Below are positions 1 through 5,683 of a stretch of 15,138 nt of DNA, piece after piece (positions within the stretch are counted from its first letter, which is position 1; each line of letters starts with the position of its first letter). The stretch spans positions 1 through 15,138 of the forward strand of contig CAAGQJ010000028.1 of NCBI GenBank assembly GCA_900772095.1, in the 5' to 3' direction. The stretch comes from Bacilli bacterium (lineage in GTDB: Bacteria; Bacillota_I; Bacilli_A; RF39; UBA660). Both the position numbers and the translations under genes were made by a program. The notes below the pieces were generated by a model, which was not told the DNA's origin, ran no database searches, and worked only from the letters and a program-made list of their open reading frames with translations.

Positions 1-132
1 ATCTCTATCTATTTCTAAATGACACTTTGTACATTCATATTTCCTTTCGTTTAAATTTTTATACTTTTTATCTTGATTATCACATCTACTGCAAGTTTGG
101 CTTGAAGGATAATAATCATAAATTTTATCCAT
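1..132 (-). CDS. TnpB/IS605-type transposase C-terminal zinc-ribbon fragment (partial, runs off left edge)
   Basis: The reverse strand reads M-D-K-I-Y-D-Y, then YPSSQTCSRC, then YECTKCHLEIDRD at the window edge. This is the signature of the TnpB (OrfB) C-terminus: PSSxTCxxC, a second CxxC, then DRD, which holds the last RuvC catalytic aspartate and normally continues as LNAA. One usual residue differs: the first knuckle reads CDN where CGN is typical. The ATG at 130-132 has a good ribosome binding site, AAAGGTGAT, six bases upstream. The frame is open to a stop at 196-198, but upstream codons do not look like TnpB, and an intact nucleosidase gene occupies the DNA beyond. So over 80 percent of a normal TnpB is missing on the 5' side. 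Most likely it is a transposon fossil; a small stand-alone zinc-ribbon protein is possible. Family assignment is confident, function is not. Confidence 0.7.
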   Translation of the reverse strand, partial: MDKIYDYYPSSQTCSRCDNQDKKYKNLNERKYECTKCHLEIDRD

Positions 133-184
133 ATAATCACCTTTCATTAATATAGTGTATATTTTTTTTAAATGGTTAGTTTTT

Positions 185-874
185 TTATAATTTTTCTAAT
201 ATTTTCATTATATAGCGTGCTACTAGTGTGGAAGCTTTGTTTAAGAATTTTTCATAATCAAGGACATTGTTATTATTTGGGGAGTCTGAGATACTTCTTA
301 TAATTAGGAAAGGTATATGGCTTAGATAGCATACTTGAGCGATACTTGCTCCTTCCATTTCGGTACATATTGCATTAAATTTTTTGTTTATTTTGTTTGC
401 CATATTTAAATCTGTGCAAAAAATATCACCTGATGCAATGATGCCTCTTTTGATTGGTAAATTGTTTTCTTTAGCTACTTCATCTGCGATGGTTAATAAG
501 TAGTTATCGCTTTCTATATAAACTCCTATATTAGGGATATAGCCTTTTTCGTGGTTAAAGGCAGTTATGTCAAAGTCGTGTTGTACTAGTTTTTCTCCTA
601 GAACTATATCGCATATGTCTAATTTGTTAGTAAGGGATGCTCCTACTCCTACATTGATGATGTAATCGACATTCATATTATCGATAAGGACTTGGGTACA
701 TCTAGCAGAGTTTACCTTCCCTATTCCTGATAGTGCTAGAATGCATTTGTTATTATTTATAGTAGTTTCTTGGAAGGTTAAATCAAAAATTGTGTATTCT
801 TTTTCTATTTTTATATATTCTTTTAAAGCATTTATTTCTTCTTCCATTGCAAATATTAATCCTATTTTGTTCAT
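185..874 (-). CDS. mtnN: 5'-methylthioadenosine/S-adenosylhomocysteine nucleosidase
   Basis: Cytosolic enzyme that hydrolyses methylthioadenosine and S-adenosylhomocysteine to adenine plus the thioribose or ribosyl-homocysteine, clearing by-products of SAM metabolism. At 229 residues it is full length for the family. Visible landmarks are the N-terminal AMEEE (residues 9-13, carrying the catalytic Glu), LSGIGKVNSA (48-57), NVGVGAS (74-80), SGDIFC (148-153), TEMEGA (171-176, ribose-binding Glu174) and SISDSP (194-199, catalytic Asp197). The last two fall at the same numbers as in the E. coli enzyme. The ATG is preceded by AAAGGAG at normal spacing. It stands alone between the HAD gene upstream (about 86 bases away) and the transposase remnant downstream. 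A TATAAT at 930-935 could be its -10 but has no good -35. Nothing is unusual in the protein. Confidence 0.96.
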   Translation of the reverse strand: MNKIGLIFAMEEEINALKEYIKIEKEYTIFDLTFQETTINNNKCILALSGIGKVNSARCTQVLIDNMNVDYIINVGVGASLTNKLDICDIVLGEKLVQHDFDITAFNHEKGYIPNIGVYIESDNYLLTIADEVAKENNLPIKRGIIASGDIFCTDLNMANKINKKFNAICTEMEGASIAQVCYLSHIPFLIIRSISDSPNNNNVLDYEKFLNKASTLVARYIMKILEKL

Positions 875-960
875 GTTTTCTCCTTTGTGATAAAGTATAG
901 TGTTTTTTATACAAAACTTTATAGATTTTATTATATTTTGGTTTTTAATTGGTTTTATTT

Positions 961-1470
961 TTATTGTTTTATTGGTTCATCTATTCTTCTTACTTTTTGA
1001 AATCGTTTATTATTGTGGATACCCCAGCCATCGTAATCTTTATTTTCTTTATTAAAATATAGTCCGTAGCCACCAGCAGTTTCAAAGTCAATTAAATTTG
1101 CAATGCTGTCATCTACTAAAGTATTGTGTAAGGCGGAAACTACGTCTGTTTTTTTTAAAGGATATGGTACTAATATGATATTTTGTTTGATGTTTTTTTC
1201 TCTTAAGAATTTTATTTTTTCGTATCCTTCATTTTCTAATGAATGTATTTTAGTGAGTATTGTGTAATCATAAGTGCTAGAGTGTTTTAATATGTATAAG
1301 GCATCATTTAATTCTCTGGCTTCATTTATAATTGCTTTCCAGTTGCTATTTTTTACATATTTTATTTTGTCTTGTTCTGTTAAGTTATGTATATTGGGAT
1401 TTAAATTCCAGTTAGAGAATAAAATATCTTCAGTATCAAGTATTACTCCATCGAAATCTATATATCTCAT
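961..1470 (-). CDS. HAD-superfamily phosphatase, 5'(3')-deoxyribonucleotidase-like
   Basis: Small 169-residue haloacid dehalogenase-fold hydrolase. Motif I is IDFDGVI (4-10) with nucleophile Asp5 and acid/base Asp7. Motif II is the Thr of ILTKIHS (Thr73). The Lys pair at 106-107 can serve motif III, and motif IV is LVDDS (118-122). The LVDDS...NLIDFETAGG arrangement and the small helical insert after motif I recall the NT5C/5'-nucleotidase branch, so a (deoxy)nucleotide or other small phosphate ester is the likely substrate; that is inference. The start has a strong AAGGAGGT site. A consensus promoter lies at 1510-1538. No clear terminator follows, so read-through into the nucleosidase gene is possible. 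The C-terminal tail is basic and polar with no recognised domain. Confidence 0.75.
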   Translation of the reverse strand: MRYIDFDGVILDTEDILFSNWNLNPNIHNLTEQDKIKYVKNSNWKAIINEARELNDALYILKHSSTYDYTILTKIHSLENEGYEKIKFLREKNIKQNIILVPYPLKKTDVVSALHNTLVDDSIANLIDFETAGGYGLYFNKENKDYDGWGIHNNKRFQKVRRIDEPIKQ

Positions 1471-1509
1471 GCAAAACCTCCTTATAAATTTATGTTTTTA
1501 TTTATTGTA

Positions 1510-1538
1510 ATTATAACATGTATTAAATATCTAATCAA
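1510..1538 (-). promoter_or_regulatory. Sigma-A promoter of the HAD phosphatase gene
   Basis: On the reverse strand, TTGATT (1533-1538), a 17-base spacer, and TATAAT (1510-1515) preceded by TG one base upstream, making an extended -10. The predicted start of transcription gives a leader of about 33 bases before the ATG at 1470, which includes the AAGGAGGT ribosome binding site. Confidence 0.8.
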
Positions 1539-1716
1539 CGTTATTAAGGGTTTTATTTTTTATGATATTTTTCTTATTAGTATAACTTTAGGTTTTATAC
1601 TCCCTCTAGTTTTCTAAGATTTATATTTTAGAATGTTATCTAATAAGTAGTAGTTTTAATTTTTAAAATACAAGTATATATTCATTTAAATATCATTATT
1701 CAAATAAATAAGGCAT

Positions 1717-1725
1717 CATATATTA
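1717..1725 (+). promoter_or_regulatory. Possible sporulation-type -10 (CATATATTA) of the beta-helix gene
   Basis: CATATATTA fits the CATAnnnTA -10 pattern of sigma K (and resembles sigma E). The identical nonamer precedes the divergent CotD-like gene. A sigma E-like -35 (TCATTATT, 1693-1700) lies 16 bases upstream; no sigma K-type AC sits at the usual distance. The leader would be very short, with AAAGGA (1730-1735) close to the transcript start. The alternative sigma-A reading (TTCAAA 1699-1704, TATTAT 1721-1726, 16-base spacer) would also put the start at the ribosome binding site. Confidence 0.35.
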
Positions 1726-1746
1726 TATTAAAGGACAAGTGATTTT

Positions 1747-3609
1747 ATGAATAAAATAAATAATAATACAGTTACAGTATCTACTAGTAGTGAATTAAAG
1801 GAAGTACTAGAGGGAAATAATAGTTATGATTATGTTTATTTAGATAATGATATTACTTTGGAAAGTGGTATAACAATAAATGAAAGTAAAGCTAAAGTAA
1901 TAATTAATGGAACGTATTTAGGGGCAAGTCATACTTTAACTGGCATTAATTCTGTAAGTGATACTGATACTATTAATGTTACGGCAAGTACAAAGGAAAT
2001 TCAAATGAGAGATATGAAAATAGTATCTACTAATACAAATGGTGTAGTGCGTGTTTTAGATGATGTAAGTGCTGATACAATAGTTACTTTTGATAATATA
2101 GTGTTTAATGGTACAAAGTTATCATCTAGTCCTTATGGTACAGTTAAGATAAATAATTCGAATATAACAGTTGAATCTACCAACTCGGTTGATGCTCAAG
2201 ATGTATGTAGTTCATCACATGTTATAATTGGTGGTAAGACTAATATATCAAGTAGTTCTAATTATTCTTTGTTTATTTTTCCTTCTGATAGTACAAATCC
2301 ATATATCATATTTTTGTGTAAAAGCAACATAATTATATCCTCTACAGCTGAATTAGTTACGGGGACAAATAAATTAAATTTTACAATTCTTCATGATACT
2401 AAAGTTTATCTAACTACTTCAAATGGGTTTGCTAAAATGTCTAATGAAGGTGCTAATAACGTTTTGATTGATGAAAGGGCGTCGTTAATATTTCTTGAAA
2501 ATGGTCATCAAAGAATACCAATGTGGGCAATTTTTGGTTCATTTACAATGAAAAAGGATTCTGAGTTACAGGTGATAAATTCTTATAGTAGTACGCCAAG
2601 TGATAATTTTAATCTTCATTTTAAGGGAACTAGTTGTAGTTTAAATTTATATAATCCTAAAAGTTTAGTGTTATATACTAAAAACTCTAGTGTTATTTAT
2701 ACTGATAATTTATTAAATTTTAGTATAGAATGTACTAGAATTAATATGTGGCCAGATGCTAGTGATTTAACTAGTGCTGGGGGAATAAGGAATCTTCCTA
2801 ATTATTCTTGGTATAAGGATAGTGGTTTATTAAAAATGGAAGGTGTAATAACATCAAGTCTTACATCTATTACAAGTTATAATATAACAAAGGATGAGCT
2901 AAAGAAATTACCGGATATTGGCAACTTCACTTTTCAAAATAAGAAACAATTTTCGATTGGAAGTGTTCCTATTAATATACATCCAATTAATAAGACGAAA
3001 AGTGTAATAAGTGGACATACAAGTGTTTTTGCTGATGTATTAATAAAGTATAATAACGAGGAAGTGGTAGTAACTACAGATGACAAGGGATTATTTGAAT
3101 ATAATCTTTCAGCTTTAATAGATGATGATACCGAGGTGGAAATAACTGCTAATGTAGTTGGTAGTTTTATTTATGGAACTCGCTTAATAACTACTCCAAC
3201 AACGGGGGAATTAACGCTTCTTGAAGTAAATCCGTCGTTTAGTTTTTCTAATGTGCCAATTAATAACACTCTCATTTTTCCGAAAACTCAAGGTATGAAA
3301 ACTATAATAGTTGATAGTAGACAGGATAGTTCTGATTGGAAGTTATATGCTTATGTAGATAAAGTTTTAACTTCTACTAGTGGTTTTGTATTAAATGAGG
3401 GACTTATATTTAAAAAGTTTGATGATGAAAACATTATTTTGACTACTAGTCCTAAACTTGTTTATACTGGTAAAAGTAACGGGGGAACACCAAGTTATAA
3501 TGAATTAGATTGGTCAACTGAAAAAGGGCCTTTATTAAATCTTACTAATGAGGCTTTGGAAGTAAATGAGGAATATTTTTCTACTGTTTATTTTGTACTT
3601 GATGAATAG
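1747..3609 (+). CDS. Pectate-lyase-like beta-helix surface protein with WxL-like C-terminus, no signal peptide
   Basis: 620 residues, rich in Ser, Thr, Asn and Ile. Residues 8-65 (TVSTSSELKEVL... DNDITLESG...) match the opening of pectate-lyase-like adhesive domains, followed by short hydrophobic/polar strands typical of a beta-helix to about residue 345. Residues 415-495 look like an Ig- or transthyretin-like module. The tail (about 496-620) resembles a WxL domain: SRQDSSDWKLYAYV carries the proximal WKL at 531-533, and YFSTVYFVL sits where the distal YxxTxxWxL normally is, with the tryptophan lost. WxL domains bind peptidoglycan in Gram-positive bacteria. There is no signal peptide, membrane segment or LPXTG, and an in-frame stop at 1729-1731 rules out an upstream start. 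The ribosome binding site is AAAGGA, 11 bases from the ATG. It is divergent from the HAD gene and convergent with the CotD-like gene. Adhesive or structural role is inferred; a spore-surface role is a hypothesis. Confidence 0.65.
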   Translation: MNKINNNTVTVSTSSELKEVLEGNNSYDYVYLDNDITLESGITINESKAKVIINGTYLGASHTLTGINSVSDTDTINVTASTKEIQMRDMKIVSTNTNGVVRVLDDVSADTIVTFDNIVFNGTKLSSSPYGTVKINNSNITVESTNSVDAQDVCSSSHVIIGGKTNISSSSNYSLFIFPSDSTNPYIIFLCKSNIIISSTAELVTGTNKLNFTILHDTKVYLTTSNGFAKMSNEGANNVLIDERASLIFLENGHQRIPMWAIFGSFTMKKDSELQVINSYSSTPSDNFNLHFKGTSCSLNLYNPKSLVLYTKNSSVIYTDNLLNFSIECTRINMWPDASDLTSAGGIRNLPNYSWYKDSGLLKMEGVITSSLTSITSYNITKDELKKLPDIGNFTFQNKKQFSIGSVPINIHPINKTKSVISGHTSVFADVLIKYNNEEVVVTTDDKGLFEYNLSALIDDDTEVEITANVVGSFIYGTRLITTPTTGELTLLEVNPSFSFSNVPINNTLIFPKTQGMKTIIVDSRQDSSDWKLYAYVDKVLTSTSGFVLNEGLIFKKFDDENIILTTSPKLVYTGKSNGGTPSYNELDWSTEKGPLLNLTNEALEVNEEYFSTVYFVLDE

Positions 3610-3646
3610 TTTATTATTAGTTTAATTTGGAGTTTTTTACATATTA

Positions 3647-3683
3647 AAAACCACATTTTCACTTGATGTGTTATTGTGGTTTT
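3647..3683 (+). terminator. Terminator after the beta-helix gene
   Basis: Nine-base stem AAAACCACA (3647-3655) and TGTGGTTTT (3675-3683) around a 19-base loop that itself holds a small CAC/GTG pairing. It begins 38 bases after the stop. The U-tract is short and partly within the stem, so strength is uncertain. Confidence 0.55.
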
Positions 3684-3752
3684 AGTTTGGAATGATTTAC
3701 TTATCTATTTTTGAATATTGGAATTTTGTTTAGTTAGTTTTGATTTTTTATT

Positions 3753-3780
3753 TCAAAAGAAAAAGACTATTAAGTCTTTT
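3753..3780 (-). terminator. Terminator of the CotD-like gene
   Basis: Perfect 8-base stem AAAAGACT (3761-3768) and AGTCTTTT (3773-3780) with a 4-base loop. On the reverse strand it is followed by TCTTTT. The right arm overlaps the TAA stop codon (3779-3781), so termination comes directly at the end of the coding region. Confidence 0.75.
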
Positions 3781-4132
3781 AATAATTACAACAAGAGCCA
3801 CATTGTACATGTTCACATACATTTTCTTCACAACATGTATAATTTGGTTGATATGTGTGTTTAAATACGTGATGATTAATTATTCTTGTTCTAATTGGGC
3901 AAACATGTGGAACAACATGTTCAATTGTTCTATTAACAACTCTTTCTCTTACTGGTTCCATTACTGGGCTACTAGTAGTGCTCATTCCTTGATTGGTGTT
4001 ATTGTTTAATTCATTAAATTGTGTTTGGTCAAAGTCAATATCAATATTGCCAGAATTGTTGTTTATGTCAATTGTGCCTTCACCACTAAACATATTATTC
4101 ATAAATGGTTGTCTAAAGTTTCTATTAAACAT
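3779..4132 (-). CDS. CotD-like spore coat protein
   Basis: 117 residues. The N-terminal half is Asn-, Asp- and Gln-rich and low complexity (for example DINNNSGNIDIDFD at 22-35). The C-terminal half carries the CotD-type His/Cys-rich pattern: HVVPHVCPIRTRIINHHVFKH (72-92, with a PH..P and NHH..F.H core), then TYQPNYTCCEENVC, CEHVQC and a CCNY ending. B. subtilis CotD has the corresponding PHIHP, VNHQHFQH and CCDY elements. CotD is an inner coat protein made in the mother cell under sigma K. The Cys pairs could be crosslinked or bind metal; this is inference. The start follows AGGGGGAT at 7 bases. A sigma K-like CATATATTA lies just upstream and a terminator overlaps the stop, so it is a monocistronic unit. 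If correct, the organism makes spores. Confidence 0.72.
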   Translation of the reverse strand: MFNRNFRQPFMNNMFSGEGTIDINNNSGNIDIDFDQTQFNELNNNTNQGMSTTSSPVMEPVRERVVNRTIEHVVPHVCPIRTRIINHHVFKHTYQPNYTCCEENVCEHVQCGSCCNY

Positions 4133-4153
4133 TATAAATCCCCCTATCTATTT

Positions 4154-4180
4154 TAATATATGAAAAAGCATAATTAGTGT
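4154..4180 (-). promoter_or_regulatory. Sigma K-like promoter of the CotD-like gene
   Basis: Reverse strand: AC (4179-4180), 16-base spacer, CATATATTA (4154-4162), matching the sigma K pattern AC-16-CATAnnnTA. The leader to the ATG at 4132 would be about 15 bases including AGGGGGAT. The -35 falls inside the loop of the preceding terminator hairpin. The -35 match is only two bases, so the -10 and the CotD-like product carry the argument. Confidence 0.5.
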
Positions 4181-4191
4181 ATATGCTTTTT
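4163..4191 (-). terminator. Terminator after rpe, possibly bidirectional
   Basis: Perfect 10-base stem AAAAAGCATA (4163-4172) and TATGCTTTTT (4182-4191) with a 9-base loop, 36 bases past the rpe stop. Runs of A and T on both sides make it plausible in either direction. It ends the rlmN-to-rpe operon before the CotD-like gene. Confidence 0.75.
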
Positions 4192-4226
4192 AACTATTAT
4201 TTATATCTTGTTAAGAGGGTTTTATT

Positions 4227-4853
4227 TTAGTTTGCTTTTTTTATTATATCTATATTTTTTAAATCTTTTAAGATAAAACTTGCACTTACTACAATATCTG
4301 CATTTTTTATATATTGTAAGACGTTTTCTTCTATACCGCCATCTACTTCGATGAGAACGTGGCTTTTTCTTTTTTCTATTTCGTGTTTTAGACTATCTAT
4401 TTTTTGTTTGGTATTTGTGATAAATTTTTGTCCAGATGCTCCAGGATTAACACTCATTATTAATACTACATCTATTTTGTCTAATAAACTATATATTTTT
4501 TCTATTTTTGTTTCGGGTTTTAGTGCTACTCCAACTTTGATACCATAACTTTTTATTAAGTTAATGCATTCTTCTAAGTTATCTATTTCATAGTGAATAG
4601 TAATAAAAGATATATTGTAAGAACTTATTTCTTTTATGTATTCTATTGGATTACTAACCATTAGATGAATATCGTTTTTTTTGGTTGATAGGGATAATGT
4701 TTGTTTTAGTTCTTTGATTGTTAAAAATCTATTGTTTACAAAGTTTCCATCCATTACATCGAAGTGAATATAGTCTGTATGTGAATTATTTAGTACGTGG
4801 ATTAGGTCTATACTACTTTTTTCGCATAAGAATGATGAGCTTACTTCTTTCAT
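4227..4853 (-). CDS. rpe: Ribulose-phosphate 3-epimerase
   Basis: Interconverts ribulose 5-phosphate and xylulose 5-phosphate in the pentose phosphate pathway; cytosolic TIM barrel. 208 residues, slightly shorter than the usual 215-225. Landmarks: HFDVMDG (30-36) with metal ligands His30 and Asp32 and catalytic Asp35, HLMVSNP (63-69) with ligand His63, IHYE (86-89), GVALKPET (108-115), MSVNPGASGQKFI (133-145) and VDGGI (170-174) with Asp171. The usual GSA near the phosphate site reads SAS (190-192). The opening MKEVSSSFLC departs from the usual I-A-P-S-I-L but keeps the serine. It starts 2 bases after the rsgA stop, with GAAGGT as the ribosome binding site inside the end of rsgA. It is the last gene of the operon, where Bacillus has rpe after cpgA/rsgA. 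Confidence 0.95.
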   Translation of the reverse strand: MKEVSSSFLCEKSSIDLIHVLNNSHTDYIHFDVMDGNFVNNRFLTIKELKQTLSLSTKKNDIHLMVSNPIEYIKEISSYNISFITIHYEIDNLEECINLIKSYGIKVGVALKPETKIEKIYSLLDKIDVVLIMSVNPGASGQKFITNTKQKIDSLKHEIEKRKSHVLIEVDGGIEENVLQYIKNADIVVSASFILKDLKNIDIIKKAN

Positions 4854-4855
4854 AG

Positions 4856-5683
4856 TTACCTTCTTTCTATAAATTTTAAATAATTAGTATATCTTGATTT
4901 TAGAATGTTTCCATTTTGTACTTCTTTTTTTACTGAACAGTCTTTTTCATTTATGTGATTGCAGTCTTTGTAGGGACAAGTTATTTTGTTAAATTCTTTG
5001 AAACTTTGTTTAATTTGGGAGGTTGTATAATTGTTTAAATCAATTGCGGAAAAGCCTGGGGTATCCAATACTTTTCCTTTGTACATTTCTACTAGAGTTA
5101 CTGTTCTTGTAGTGTGTACTCCTCTTCCTAGTGCTTTTGATATTTCGTTTGTTTCAAAGTTTAAGCTTTTATTTAACTTGTTCATTAGTGTGGATTTACC
5201 ACTTCCTGTTTGTCCGGTTAGAACAGTTGTTTTGTTTTTGAATAATTTTTTTATTTTAAATAGATTAGTATTGTATAGTACTTTGTATCCTATTTTTTTA
5301 TAATATTTAATTATTTCGTTTAAGTTCTTTTTTTGTTCTTTTGTAAGTAAGTCTTTTTTGGTTAAGCAGATTATGGGGTTAATGTTATTTATTTCACATA
5401 TTACTAGTAATTTGTCTAATAAGTTAGTAGAAAATTCTGGATTAGTAAGACTTGTTACTATGAGAGCATTGTCTATATTGGAAACATTTGGTCTATCTAA
5501 ACTATTTTTTCTTTTTTCTATTTTTTCTATAACACTATTTTCTAATTCAAAGAAAACATAATCTCCAACTTGAGGAGTTATGCCTTCTTTTTTTAATTTA
5601 CCTCTTAGGGTACATGTATATGTATTTTTGTTACAACTTACGATAAATTCATTTTTTAAGATTTTGATTATTTGTCCTGTCAT
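4856..5683 (-). CDS. rsgA: Small ribosomal subunit biogenesis GTPase RsgA (CpgA)
   Basis: Circularly permuted GTPase that checks late 30S subunit maturation and is released on GTP hydrolysis. 275 residues: OB-fold about 1-65; G4 TKKD (108-111); P-loop GQTGSGKS (157-164); G2 GRGVHTT (186-192); G3 DTPG (207-210); C-terminal zinc site Cys236, Cys241, His243, Cys249. The G4-G1-G2-G3 order is diagnostic of the permutation. Its ATG overlaps the kinase stop as ATGA (4-base overlap), which implies translational coupling. In Bacillus the homologue CpgA is a PrkC substrate encoded in the same operon, and the same pairing is kept here. Confidence 0.97.
   Translation of the reverse strand: MTGQIIKILKNEFIVSCNKNTYTCTLRGKLKKEGITPQVGDYVFFELENSVIEKIEKRKNSLDRPNVSNIDNALIVTSLTNPEFSTNLLDKLLVICEINNINPIICLTKKDLLTKEQKKNLNEIIKYYKKIGYKVLYNTNLFKIKKLFKNKTTVLTGQTGSGKSTLMNKLNKSLNFETNEISKALGRGVHTTRTVTLVEMYKGKVLDTPGFSAIDLNNYTTSQIKQSFKEFNKITCPYKDCNHINEKDCSVKKEVQNGNILKSRYTNYLKFIERR

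Noticed and set aside
3740..4009. Plus-strand open frame opposite the CotD-like gene
   Set aside because: It is antisense to a gene with a recognisable family pattern, ribosome binding site, promoter-like box and terminator; its Cys/Trp-rich product looks like a frame shadow.
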